This document shows positions 16,483-23,932 of a stretch of DNA of 31,492 nucleotides, in pieces (position 1 is the first letter of the stretch; every line of letters starts with the position of its first letter). The position numbers and the translations under genes were made by a program. The notes below the pieces were generated by a model, which searched no databases, was not told the origin of the DNA, and worked only from the letters and a program-made list of their open reading frames with translations. Source of the DNA: Promethearchaeota archaeon (lineage in GTDB: Archaea > Asgardarchaeota > Lokiarchaeia > Sigynarchaeales > SOKP01); NCBI GenBank assembly GCA_004524425.1, contig SDNN01000011.1, positions 1 to 31,492 of the forward strand, given 5' to 3'.

Positions 16483-16890
16483 ATGAGTTCTGAGAAAAGA
16501 GTATACAAGTTAAATATATCTGGTGGAAATTCAGGTCCCGGTAAGGGATTAACTAAATTAATTCAGATTGACGAGTCTAAATTCCGATTTGATGGCATGA
16601 AGATTGGTGATACAATTAAAGGAGGATTGATTGGTTTTCCAAATTATGAATTTCAGATTACTGGTGGAAGCGATGCATCAGGCTTTCCAATGCGTAAGGA
16701 TGTTCATGGGCCGGTCAAGAAAAAGATCTTCGTCTCGAAAAAAGGGGTAGGATACAAACCATTACGCAAGGGGCAAAAAAAAAGAAAAACAGTGAGAGGA
16801 AACGAAATCACATCAGACATGAACTTGATTAATCTAAAAATAATAAAATATGGAGAATCAGAACTTTTTAAAACGAAAGAAGGGGAATAA
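16483..16890 (+). CDS. rps6e: 30S ribosomal protein S6e
   Basis: Small-subunit ribosomal protein S6e, archaeal/eukaryotic type. Motifs include FRFDGMKIGDTIKG, FQITGGSDASGFPMRKDVHG and VGYKPLRKGQKKRKTVRGNE, followed by a C-terminal ISDMNLINLKII-like strand. It has the archaeal length and lacks the long phosphorylated tail of eukaryotic S6. I chose the ATG at 16483; a TTG three codons upstream (16474) is in frame but has no better support. L24e follows 43 bp downstream on the same strand. A TATA-like AAATATTTAAG lies at about 16427-16436. Confidence 0.95.
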   Translation: MSSEKRVYKLNISGGNSGPGKGLTKLIQIDESKFRFDGMKIGDTIKGGLIGFPNYEFQITGGSDASGFPMRKDVHGPVKKKIFVSKKGVGYKPLRKGQKKRKTVRGNEITSDMNLINLKIIKYGESELFKTKEGE

Positions 16891-16933
16891 AGAAACTAAA
16901 TTAGAATAATAAATGAATAAGTAGGTTTTTTCC

Positions 16934-17116
16934 ATGGTAAAGGTAAAGAAATGTTCATTCTGCGGATATGATATCCCCATTGGTAGGGGCATCATGTTTG
17001 TGAGAAAAGACGGGACCATACTGAACTTTTGTACCAATAAATGCAGGAAAGCAATGCTCAAGTATAAAAAAAATCCCCGAAAAACTCGTTGGACCTCTTA
17101 TTATGGAAAGGAATAA
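16934..17116 (+). CDS. rpl24e: 50S ribosomal protein L24e
   Basis: 60-residue zinc-ribbon ribosomal protein. The four zinc cysteines are Cys7, Cys10, Cys33 and Cys37 (KCSFCGYDIPIGRGIMFVRKDG ... FCTNKCRKAML), followed by the rRNA-binding KNPRKTRWT. In many archaea L24e follows L7Ae and S28e; here it follows S6e and is cut off from the L7Ae-S28e pair by rpoN on the other strand. Confidence 0.95.
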   Translation: MVKVKKCSFCGYDIPIGRGIMFVRKDGTILNFCTNKCRKAMLKYKKNPRKTRWTSYYGKE

Positions 17117-17155
17117 AATCTTTTTCTAAATTCTTTATAATAAATTAGCGTGCTT

Positions 17156-17356
17156 TTATTGTAAGCGTGGGAATTTGAGCAAGTCATCTATCAAGTCTAC
17201 ATGCGCAACTATCATCCGCTTGCAGCAAAATCGTTCGATGCCCAATTTTTTAAATGCTTCCTCTGAACTTTCTCCTTTTTCAATCATTTCTAAATAAGGC
17301 TCATATATATGGGCGATGAGCTTGCCGCACGAAAAACAGCGAATAGGTATAATCAT
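17156..17356 (-). CDS. rpoN: DNA-directed RNA polymerase subunit N (Rpb10 homologue)
   Basis: 66 residues, full family length. The atypical zinc site is complete: CFSCGK (Cys7, Cys10) and the adjacent pair Cys44-Cys45 in ERFCCKRMIVAHVDLID, the invariant signature of RpoN/Rpb10. It assembles with RpoD, RpoL and RpoP on the platform of archaeal RNA polymerase. In many archaea rpoN lies at the end of the S13-S4-S11-rpoD-L18e-L13-S9 cluster. Here it stands alone on the minus strand between ribosomal genes of opposite direction, so it has its own promoter. Confidence 0.96.
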   Translation of the reverse strand: MIIPIRCFSCGKLIAHIYEPYLEMIEKGESSEEAFKKLGIERFCCKRMIVAHVDLIDDLLKFPRLQ

Positions 17357-17503
17357 AAGCTAAGGAAGGAATCATGCTAAAAAAGTTTTTAGGTTTTGGA
17401 CTTTAAAAAGCAAAATTTTATTTTACATTGTTTCTTTATTTTCTCATTAAAACTCGATGATTAATGACAATATATTTGAAAAAAATATATGGAATGAGAA
17501 AAA

Positions 17504-17875
17504 ATGTCTTATGTAAAATTTAAAATACCGGATAAAATAAAAGATCAAATCTTAAGCGTGTTAAAAACGATTGCTGATACTAGAGACAGCCGCATTAGAA
17601 TAGGGATGAATGAGACGACAAAATGCATTGAAAGAGGCCTTGCCAAGCTCGTGGTAATGGCAGAAGATGTATCTCCTCCCGAAATTCTGTATCACATTCC
17701 TTTATTATGTGATGAGAAAAAAATACCCTATGCATACGTGTCTGGAAAAAAAGCGCTAGGAAAAGCAGTTAAAATTAACGTCTCCTCTTCGGCGATCGCC
17801 GTGGAAGATTTAGGATCAGGCAACGAGAAAGTATTGGATGATATCAAGAAGAAGCTTGAAGAATTAAAAAAGTAA
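17504..17875 (+). CDS. rpl7ae: 50S ribosomal protein L7Ae
   Basis: 123-residue kink-turn RNA-binding protein. The signature [12 protein letters not shown] (about 34-45) matches the family's G-x-NE-x-TK motif. [12 protein letters not shown] and [21 protein letters not shown] (about 79-99) are the remaining fold markers. Besides the ribosome, archaeal L7Ae is a core part of box C/D and H/ACA guide RNPs and RNase P. S28e starts 17 nt after its stop, so the pair is an operon. Confidence 0.96.
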   Translation: MSYVKFKIPDKIKDQILSVLKTIADTRDSRIRIGMNETTKCIERGLAKLVVMAEDVSPPEILYHIPLLCDEKKIPYAYVSGKKALGKAVKINVSSSAIAVEDLGSGNEKVLDDIKKKLEELKK

Positions 17876-17879
17876 GTTA

Positions 17880-17886
17880 GGTGAGG
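17880..17886 (+). promoter_or_regulatory. Ribosome binding site fixing a TTG start for S28e
   Basis: GGTGAGG sits 5 nt before TTG at 17892. No ATG or GTG lies nearby in frame, and translation from this TTG gives the expected N-terminus of S28e. This supports a genuine TTG start. Confidence 0.7.
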
Positions 17887-17891
17887 AAATT

Positions 17892-18131
17892 TTGGTTAAA
17901 ATAGAAAAAGGCAAGGGTATTGACATTCAAGACCAATCTATTCCGGCCCAGGTTATAGATATTGTGGGAAGGACAGGCCTCACAGGAGAAATTACTCAAA
18001 TAAAGGTTCGCATATTAGAAGGTTCAGATAAACATAGAATTCTTACCCGAAACATAAAAGGTCCCATAAGAATGGGAGATATAATCGTCCTAAGAGAAGT
18101 TGAAAGAGAAGCACGAAAGATTAAAAGATAA
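17892..18131 (+). CDS. rps28e: 30S ribosomal protein S28e
   Basis: 79 residues, an S1-like beta barrel in the small subunit. Motifs are [22 protein letters not shown] (about 19-40), [21 protein letters not shown] and the basic end [13 protein letters not shown], equivalent to the L-R-E-[ST]-E-R-E-A-R family end. The start is TTG with a strong ribosome site. T-rich sequence (about 18145-18170) follows the stop and may terminate the L7Ae-S28e transcript. Confidence 0.95.
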   Translation: MVKIEKGKGIDIQDQSIPAQVIDIVGRTGLTGEITQIKVRILEGSDKHRILTRNIKGPIRMGDIIVLREVEREARKIKR

Positions 18132-18265
18132 TTAACCCAAGTTTAATTTTAAATTTCTCTTTTTTAATTAATGTCAGTTATTAGTAATATAAGAGCTTGC
18201 AAGTTTTTAGACTTGTTGAGAATTAGAAAAAAAAGATAGAAGAAATGAGGATTTAAAAAAATAAC

Positions 18266-18472
18266 TCATTTTTCATCTTCATCAAAGAAACCCAGTAAAT
18301 CCAAATTATAATTATATTCATTATGTAAAAATTCTCTAAGTGCGGTTCTTATTGCTTCAGATCTAGACGCGATAATTTTTTTTTTAATTAATTCCTGGAT
18401 TTTCTTATCATATGTTGTGGGCAAGTTAATAGTGATATTTCTCATGGGAGGCTTCTTTTCCTTCTTTTTCAT
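18266..18472 (-). CDS. Ribbon-helix-helix (CopG/NikR-type) DNA-binding protein
   Basis: 68 residues. Fold: basic arm KKKEKKPP, ribbon MRNITINLP (10-18), helix 1 YDKKIQELIKKKII, the turn ASRSEAIRTALREFL (helix 2), then an acidic tail. 'SRSEAIR' is the conserved start of the second helix. Such dimers bind short inverted or direct repeats through the ribbon. There is no toxin partner next to it and no C-terminal sensor domain. A Shine-Dalgarno TGGAG lies 8 nt before the ATG. It is convergent with S28e and lies downstream of bud32 on the same strand across a 376-bp gap. Target genes unknown. Confidence 0.88.
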   Translation of the reverse strand: MKKKEKKPPMRNITINLPTTYDKKIQELIKKKIIASRSEAIRTALREFLHNEYNYNLDLLGFFDEDEK

Positions 18473-18848
18473 TGCAAATGCTCCATTTGATTTATTCTCA
18501 AAAGGAAATTATTAAAGGGAGATTACTTGAATGGATAAATTGGCAGAATGCCCTTCAATATATTCTTTTATTTTTAGATATAATATAATAATATTAAGTG
18601 GAATTTATTATTAAATCTATGCGATATTTAAAGTAGTACATATCAGTTTTGACCTTATTTGTACATTACTGAACGATCTATTTCCAAACTTATAAGCATA
18701 TTAAAAAATTTTTATTATATCTTGAAATTAGGTTTTTTAAAGGCATTTAACCTGATCTAAACGCCATATGGAGGATTTATTAAATCCTTAATAAGAATTA
18801 CTATTATCTTGAGTTTATATCTACTTAATGCTTATTAAAACTGGTAAA
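18473..18848. other. Intergenic region with imperfect inverted repeat
   Basis: 376 bp without a gene. It holds the presumed promoter of the ribbon-helix-helix gene (minus strand) and an imperfect inverted repeat, AGTAGTACA (18632-18640) facing TGTACATTACT (18660-18670). The arms match except for a two-base insertion, and the spacer is 19 bp. No tRNA-like or other RNA structure was seen. Confidence 0.35.
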
Positions 18849-19523
18849 TCATCGTCTCTCTTCCTTTTTTACATATCTCCCCCTTGTTTCAATTACCGCG
18901 ATGTTCTTGATAATTGATTTACAATCCTGCATGTCATTTTTTGAATATGAACTTTGATATCCATCGAGAAATGCATTGAAGCAAATTTCAAAATTCTTTC
19001 CATGGGAAGAAATCAACACTCTTTTTAGTAAGTGCAAATCTACACTTTTATCTTCTATTGAATCCGAATATTCATGAAGACCAAAATCAATTAGAAAGAG
19101 TTCTTCATCATCAGTCACAATCAAGTTGCTAGTTGTAATATCACCATGTACGTGGCCGTTTTGATGCAAGAGTGCTATATAGGCACCTAATGTTTTGAAG
19201 AAGTATATTTTTTTTTGATCATCCAAATTATATAAAATGTCTTTTAATTTCTTACCTGGAATATATTTCATTACTATGGTTGCATCATGTAAATCAATAT
19301 CAAAGACTTGAGGAACATTTAATCCATAATTCTTGACTTTAATCAGTGCTCTAGCCTCATTTAAGGTTCTGGCTATCCTAATTTGTTGATCAAGTTCTTC
19401 AATTCTATATTTCTTAGGCAGTCGATGTTTAAAAATAACATCTTTACCAAACCAATGACCAAAATACAGGCACGCTTCTGCCCCTTTTTGCAATACTGAT
19501 TCTTTAATGATTTTATCACTCAT
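18849..19523 (-). CDS. bud32: KEOPS complex kinase/ATPase Bud32
   Basis: 224-residue minimal protein-kinase fold. Key residues: glycine loop QKGAEACLY (12-20), Lys32 in VIFKHR, helix-C Glu56 in NEARAL, catalytic loop HGDITTSN (126-133, Asp128) and DFG (146-148). The basic C-terminal tail RGRYVKKEERR resembles the part that contacts tRNA. Bud32 works with Kae1, Cgi121 and Pcc1 to make N6-threonylcarbamoyladenosine at tRNA position 37; its ATPase activity drives the complex. It begins 4 nt after the kae1 stop and is clearly co-transcribed. The two are separate genes here, whereas several archaea fuse them. Confidence 0.95.
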   Translation of the reverse strand: MSDKIIKESVLQKGAEACLYFGHWFGKDVIFKHRLPKKYRIEELDQQIRIARTLNEARALIKVKNYGLNVPQVFDIDLHDATIVMKYIPGKKLKDILYNLDDQKKIYFFKTLGAYIALLHQNGHVHGDITTSNLIVTDDEELFLIDFGLHEYSDSIEDKSVDLHLLKRVLISSHGKNFEICFNAFLDGYQSSYSKNDMQDCKSIIKNIAVIETRGRYVKKEERR

Positions 19524-19527
19524 TTTT

Positions 19528-20556
19528 TCATGAAGCCCTCCATGGAATGGTAATATGATCCATTCTTTCTTTAGGTTTTATAAAAGTTTGGGACAAATCA
19601 TGGGCTCCTTCTGCTTTATATCTTAAAATTCCTGTCCATGCGATCATTGCTCCATTGTCTCCGGCAAATCTTAAGGGAACTGCCGCAAATCTAGCATCGT
19701 GTTCATCACTAATATATTTAATCATTTGTTGCAATCTTTTATTTGCTGCAACTCCTCCTGTTAATAACACTTCTTTTTTACCAGTGTGAGCTAGGGCTCT
19801 TTCAGTTACTTCTGTTAACATTGCAAAACAAGTTTCTTGGATAGAAAAAGCAATATCTTCAAGGGTGTATTGTGTTCCAAAATTTTCTGACTCAAGCAAT
19901 CTTTTAGCTGAGGTATAGAGTCCTGAAAATGATAAATCCATTCCTTTCACGATGTAAGGTAATAAAATGTAATTTTTAGATTCAAGTGCAAGCTTTTCTA
20001 TTTTAGGGCCTCCTGGATGTGCAAGCCCTGCATCACGTGCAAATGAGTCTATCATGTTTCCTATAGGTACATCAAGAGTTTCTCCAAAAATTTGGTATTT
20101 CCCTGATTCAAATGCGCTTACGATGGTATTTCCCCCTGAAACGTACAAGGTGAGAGGATCCTCTATGTTGCACATTAGACGGCCTATTTCAATATGAGCT
20201 ATACAATGATTTACACCGATAATTGGAATTCCTAAAACTTGACTAAGCATTCTCGCGATTAACGCGCCAATCTTTAACACTTGGCCCAGACCTGGACTCT
20301 GACTAAATGCAATTACATCTAGATCTTTAATTGAAATGCCTGCGCTTTTTAAAGCGTTTTTGATAGTGTTCATGAAATTCATGAGATGATATTCTCTTAC
20401 CATTGTAGGATGAAGCCCACCTTTTTCAGGGACATACGTATCATTAATGAGACTATAAACCTTCCCTTTAAAATCAATAATTCCTACTCCAAAGGTATGA
20501 GCGGTTGATTCTATTCCCAAGCAAAATTTCACGTTATTTTTCATGCTAATAGTCAC
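19528..20556 (-). CDS. kae1: tRNA N6-threonylcarbamoyladenosine transferase Kae1 (TsaD family)
   Basis: 342-residue ASKHA-fold enzyme, the catalytic subunit of KEOPS, transferring the threonylcarbamoyl group to A37 of ANN-decoding tRNAs. Motifs: FCLGIESTAHTFGVGI (11-26), SQSPGLGQVLKIG (85-97), metal-binding HCIAH (His117, His121), the nucleotide loop YVSGGNT (138-144), LLTGGVAANKRL, and FAGDNGAMIAWTG near the C-terminus with the third metal ligand Asp. An alternative ATG four codons downstream (MKNNVKF) would remove only a short tail. It lies in the run rps24e-rps27ae-kae1-bud32. Confidence 0.96.
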   Translation of the reverse strand: MTISMKNNVKFCLGIESTAHTFGVGIIDFKGKVYSLINDTYVPEKGGLHPTMVREYHLMNFMNTIKNALKSAGISIKDLDVIAFSQSPGLGQVLKIGALIARMLSQVLGIPIIGVNHCIAHIEIGRLMCNIEDPLTLYVSGGNTIVSAFESGKYQIFGETLDVPIGNMIDSFARDAGLAHPGGPKIEKLALESKNYILLPYIVKGMDLSFSGLYTSAKRLLESENFGTQYTLEDIAFSIQETCFAMLTEVTERALAHTGKKEVLLTGGVAANKRLQQMIKYISDEHDARFAAVPLRFAGDNGAMIAWTGILRYKAEGAHDLSQTFIKPKERMDHITIPWRAS

Positions 20557-20646
20557 ATCGCTTAAAAATAGCAGGATATGAGATAAATAGGATAGTTATT
20601 TCGAAATAGAGCAAGAAAAGGAATAAAAGATTTATGAATATGGAAA

Positions 20647-20868
20647 TCACTTAGATTTTATACGTCTACGTGGAGATCTGCGTCTTGTTCCCCCCGTAAC
20701 AGTACCTTTCTTTCCTTTTCTTTTAAAGACTGTATAACCACATTTACCGCATGACCATCTATCATAATGATCTGCGAGGAAATAACCTGGACCGCATTTA
20801 GGACAAGTCCTGTGAGTTCTAATTAATTTATCTCCTTCAATTTTATAATATTTTGAAACATCGGTCAT
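20647..20868 (-). CDS. rps27ae: 30S ribosomal protein S27ae
   Basis: 73-residue zinc-ribbon ribosomal protein. Cys22, Cys25, Cys40 and Cys43 ([24 protein letters not shown]) form the zinc site, followed by [10 protein letters not shown] and a basic tail ending [12 protein letters not shown] that is slightly longer than in many archaea. No ubiquitin-like domain is fused, unlike eukaryotic S27a. It lies 26 nt downstream of rps24e in the same transcript. Confidence 0.95.
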   Translation of the reverse strand: MTDVSKYYKIEGDKLIRTHRTCPKCGPGYFLADHYDRWSCGKCGYTVFKRKGKKGTVTGGTRRRSPRRRIKSK

Positions 20869-20894
20869 TTTTAATCATGAAAACTAGGTTTATT

Positions 20895-21248
20895 TTATTC
20901 ATTAAAAAGATGTTTATATTTTTCATTCTTTCTTTTAAGATTATATATTTCAGTTCTTTTTTCCATAGACAAATTTCTTGCCCTTATATGAAAGGGCTCA
21001 TAAAATTCAAGCTCTTGCTGATTATCATAAATATATACTTTTCCTAAATCTTCATATGAGCCAAAGCTTGTCTTAATTTTTTTGACAATAGTAAGTTTCT
21101 CATCAGCTTTTTTCATTGAAGCTAGCTTTTTCTTTATTTCGAGCCGATTAGGAGTGCTTTTTCCAAAATGGCTGACCTTTACTTTAACTTCTAATCGATC
21201 TATAAGGGGATTCCTTCTTTCTTCAACAATCTCTAAATCAAACGACAT
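20895..21248 (-). CDS. rps24e: 30S ribosomal protein S24e
   Basis: 117 residues. Family motifs: ERRNPLIDRLEVKVKVSH (about 10-27, the N-P-L-L/I-x-R signature), STPNRLEIKKKLA, VKKIKTSFGSYEDLGKVYIYD. The C-terminal ~30 residues are charged and helical. It follows the dephospho-CoA kinase gene across about 155 bp, the largest gap inside this otherwise tight cluster, so it may also have its own promoter. Confidence 0.95.
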   Translation of the reverse strand: MSFDLEIVEERRNPLIDRLEVKVKVSHFGKSTPNRLEIKKKLASMKKADEKLTIVKKIKTSFGSYEDLGKVYIYDNQQELEFYEPFHIRARNLSMEKRTEIYNLKRKNEKYKHLFNE

Positions 21249-21404
21249 CTCGAATCTTAAAAGTTATCTCAATAATTACTTAATTTAAATAAAGAATTTT
21301 ACTTTCAAAATAAAATTTTGCTTTTTAAGAGGCGAGAATTAATTTTCAGAGATCGCTTGACTTTTATAATGATTTTTTATGGATAAACAAGGCTTCATGA
21401 AGAT

Positions 21405-21998
21405 TCACGTTTTTTCCATTAATTCAATATATTTTCGAACGGCCTTCTGAATGGCTTTATTTACGTTGACCATTACGATTCCTTCGGGTATAGGGTGCTT
21501 GGAATCTGTTATTGGGGGCTGCCCGTAAAAAACAAAATTTTTCACATTTTTTTCTAGAGAGATTTTCAAGACTAAAGGAAGCACCAATAAATCCTCTTCT
21601 CCTTCTATTATTTTAAGTAGAGTTCTTTTTCCCGAGCGGATGATTTTTTCCAATACATCCCAGCATTCCTTCGGTATGTGTCCTGCTGGACTTTCGAATT
21701 CAATTACCTCTTCAAAAAAACTCTCAAACTCAATAGTTATTCGACTGCGCTTGGTCTTTTCATCGACAATGCATAATTTAATAAATGACTTAAGAAATGA
21801 GTTTGCCAAGAAATCTTTGGTAACTATGTCTCCCACTAAATAAAAATTAATTTTTGGTCTTTTTTTTATATACTTTTTGAAATACTTCTCCACTTCAGAA
21901 ATAGTATCTTTTCTGGTGCCCGCGATTAACTTTCCTAATGGTTGAGAGAATTTATGCCTCTCATCTTCTGGGATCCTTAAGTTATTATCCATCTGCAT
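21405..21998 (-). CDS. GTP-dependent dephospho-CoA kinase (DUF359 family)
   Basis: 197 residues of the archaeal DUF359 family, which phosphorylates dephospho-CoA with GTP in the last step of CoA synthesis. Visible markers: LGKLIAGTRKD (about 21-31), NFYLVGDIVTKDFL (55-68), CIVDEKTKR (76-84), ESPAGHIPKECWDVLEKII (about 101-119), EGEEDLLVLPLVL (about 132-144) and YGQPPITDSKHPIPEGIVMVNV (about 158-180). In many archaea this gene sits between spt4 and rps24e, exactly as here, which supports the identification. No bacterial-type CoaE is in the window. Confidence 0.93.
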   Translation of the reverse strand: MQMDNNLRIPEDERHKFSQPLGKLIAGTRKDTISEVEKYFKKYIKKRPKINFYLVGDIVTKDFLANSFLKSFIKLCIVDEKTKRSRITIEFESFFEEVIEFESPAGHIPKECWDVLEKIIRSGKRTLLKIIEGEEDLLVLPLVLKISLEKNVKNFVFYGQPPITDSKHPIPEGIVMVNVNKAIQKAVRKYIELMEKT

Positions 21999-22046
21999 TA
22001 TACTCGTAAAAAATTTTTATAATAAGGAATGATTAAAAAACATGCA

Positions 22047-22238
22047 TTATCGAACTCGGAGTGCATATTTACCTGGTACTCCAACTTTAAGATATTCAGC
22101 TATTTTTGAATCCTTGGGTTTAAGGATCACTACTTCGCCACTGTAATCTTCACTTAAAGTGTGAGTCTTGCACTTAGGACAAACATTTTCATTTTTGGTT
22201 ATAATGTGGCAAGTCTTACAAGCCTTTTCTTTGGTCAT
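22047..22238 (-). CDS. spt4: Transcription elongation factor Spt4 (RpoE'')
   Basis: 63 residues with a four-cysteine zinc site, Cys7, Cys10, Cys20 and Cys23 (ACKTCHIITKNENVCPKC), followed by SEDYSGEVVILKPKDSKIAEYL and the end PGKYALRVR, both family hallmarks. Spt4 binds the NGN domain of Spt5 to clamp RNA polymerase for processive elongation. It starts 26 nt after the rpoE' stop, preceded by AGGTGG, a good ribosome site. Confidence 0.95.
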   Translation of the reverse strand: MTKEKACKTCHIITKNENVCPKCKTHTLSEDYSGEVVILKPKDSKIAEYLKVGVPGKYALRVR

Positions 22239-22264
22239 TAATATCCACCTCTTTTAGAAATTAT

Positions 22265-22855
22265 TTATTTTTCTTTTTTGTCAGGTTCCTCTTCTGATCC
22301 CTCATCTTCATAATAATCTTCTATGTCCGTATCTATCCACTCCTTTTTGCCTAGAAATTTCTGGCGACATGTTAATCCCAGTTTTCCACTTCGCCCAGTG
22401 CCCAAGCTTACAGCAATGATTCTTGCTCTTACCACATCATTAACTTCAAGTATTTTTCCGGTCTCCTTTCCAATAAATCTGTTGCCTACTGCTTCATATG
22501 AAATGTAATCATCGCAGATCTGCGAAACATGGACCAAGCCATCGAGCGGACCAAGTCTGATAAATGCGCCAAAATCTACTATTTCCACTATATCTCCTTC
22601 TACAATTTCGGAAACTGTAGGTTTAAAAGCGAGGATAGTAAATTCCACTTCATGAAAGGTGTTGGCATTACCAGGGATAATAATCCCAGGACCAACGTCA
22701 AGGACATCAACGATTGCTATGATGAATCCATATTGCTTGGTGATTATGCCTTCATAATCTTCACTAAGAATGATACGGGCACTTATGGTTTTCTCTTGAC
22801 CAAAAAGGAAGGGTGGAATCTCAATCTTCCCTTCTAAGGTTATTAGCTTAAACAT
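22265..22855 (-). CDS. rpoE1: DNA-directed RNA polymerase subunit E' (Rpb7 homologue)
   Basis: 196 residues: an RNP-like N-terminal domain (about 1-78, LEGKIEIPPFLFG ... GIIIPGNANTFHEVEFTIL) and an S1 RNA-binding domain (about 82-165, GDIVEIVDFGAFIRLGPLDG and LVHVSQICDDYI). It forms the polymerase stalk with RpoF and helps bind nascent RNA and open the promoter. The last ~20 residues are an acidic tail (EDEGSEEEPDKKEK), longer than in many archaea. It is the first gene of the seven-gene minus-strand cluster ending with bud32. Confidence 0.96.
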   Translation of the reverse strand: MFKLITLEGKIEIPPFLFGQEKTISARIILSEDYEGIITKQYGFIIAIVDVLDVGPGIIIPGNANTFHEVEFTILAFKPTVSEIVEGDIVEIVDFGAFIRLGPLDGLVHVSQICDDYISYEAVGNRFIGKETGKILEVNDVVRARIIAVSLGTGRSGKLGLTCRQKFLGKKEWIDTDIEDYYEDEGSEEEPDKKEK

Positions 22856-23159
22856 TTTTCACTAAATCACCGCCGGGATACTCTCCAGAGATCTCTCAAA
22901 TTTAACATCGTTTTAATAAACAAAATGAAATCACTTATATTTAATAATTTAAAAGTCATAATAGAGAATCTAGAATGGAGTTGTAAATGAAGCATAAAAT
23001 TAATATTTTTCTAAAAGCGTTTTATTAACTAAAGAATAAAGAAATTAATTTCCTTACTTTTTCTTCTAAAAAGAATCATCTAATCCAAATTGATGTGAAT
23101 GCTTTTATCTTGTAAACTTAAAGCACTAAGCATTTCAAAATTGGCTTTAATTTATAAAT
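22856..23159. other. Intergenic region upstream of the rpoE'-bud32 cluster
   Basis: 304 bp between two minus-strand genes. It must contain the cluster promoter. On the minus strand GTTTATTAAAACG (about 22910-22923) is a TATA candidate, and GGCGGTGAT about 11 nt before the ATG is a possible ribosome site. A 10-bp palindrome, AGAGATCTCT, lies at 22887-22896 in the presumed leader. No RNA gene was recognised. Confidence 0.3.
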
Positions 23160-23528
23160 TCAGATAAGCTTTGCGATCTTTTCACAGGTTCTTTTACAAT
23201 CTAAAAAGATCAGGCCCAAGCGAACGTCTGAAGTGGTAGATACGGTCAAAACTGCATTTTGACCTGCTGCTAAAACAAGAAGATACCCAGAAGAGCCTTT
23301 GACATAAACTTGTTCAAAATCTCCCTTATTCATCTCCAGTGCGGCTCTCTCTGCAAGACTTAATAATGCGGCGGTCATGGCAGCTATGCGAGTTTCATCA
23401 ACACCTTGTGGTAATGCTGAGGCGATAGGCAACCCCTCCACGGATACAATGGCTGCTGCTTTTACTTCTGGAATTGCTGTGAGAAGTTTTTTAAGAATTT
23501 CATCGAGTGTGTCCGGTGTAGACTCCAT
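23160..23528 (-). CDS. Roadblock/LC7 domain protein
   Basis: 122 residues, a stand-alone Roadblock/LC7 (MglB-like) domain: LDEILKKLLTAIPEVKAAAIVSVEGLPIASA (helix 1 and first strands), ETRIAAMTAALLSLAERAALEM (central helix), EQVYVKGSSGYLLVLAAG and AVLTVSTTSDVRLGLIFLDC, then a final helix. Such dimers act as scaffolds or GTPase-activating partners of Ras-like GTPases: MglB for MglA, and LAMTOR/GATOR-type complexes in eukaryotes. Four small GTPase domains are encoded elsewhere in the window, none adjacent. A Shine-Dalgarno GGAG precedes the ATG by 12 nt. Confidence 0.93.
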   Translation of the reverse strand: MESTPDTLDEILKKLLTAIPEVKAAAIVSVEGLPIASALPQGVDETRIAAMTAALLSLAERAALEMNKGDFEQVYVKGSSGYLLVLAAGQNAVLTVSTTSDVRLGLIFLDCKRTCEKIAKLI

Positions 23529-23932
23529 GGATATTTTTTACTCCGAATATTTTTATTGGGATATAATTTTGTTATAGCGTTAATTATATTTAAACTTAAA
23601 TTGATATTATTTATTTTTTTTTATTTGAAATATTTAAATTAAATTATTATTAATTTATTAAGTTTTGATTGTTAAGTTATAATTCGTTATAAATCCTAAC
23701 CTACTCAAATTTGAGTAGAGCTATGTTTTTCTTTTATTGACAATTACTTTCCTTATTATCAAATTGATTTAATCAGTGGAAAATTAATTCCAAAAATTTA
23801 ATATTAGTTAAAAACGAATATTGACCATTAAACTAAAAAAGAGAATAGGTTATAACGATAGCAGATATTAAATTTCTAATATGTTTTTATGATACGGCTT
23901 TAACTGCATTCTTTTTTGTTTTAGCTATATTC
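23529..23932. other. Divergent intergenic region with an 18-bp perfect palindrome
   Basis: About 400 bp of very A+T-rich DNA between divergent genes. CTACTCAAATTTGAGTAG (23701-23718) is a perfect palindrome, much richer in G+C than its surroundings and without T tract after it, so it looks more like a protein-binding site than a terminator. The right end of the region (from about 23849) may code for the N-terminus of the next gene; see that entry. Confidence 0.4.

Noticed and set aside
20647..20868. A eukaryote-like ubiquitin-S27a fusion
   Set aside because: The gene begins directly with the S27ae part; no ubiquitin-like fold is encoded upstream in frame.
22887..22896. Palindrome AGAGATCTCT upstream of rpoE'
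   Set aside because: Only 10 bp with no repeat elsewhere in the region; too short to claim an operator.
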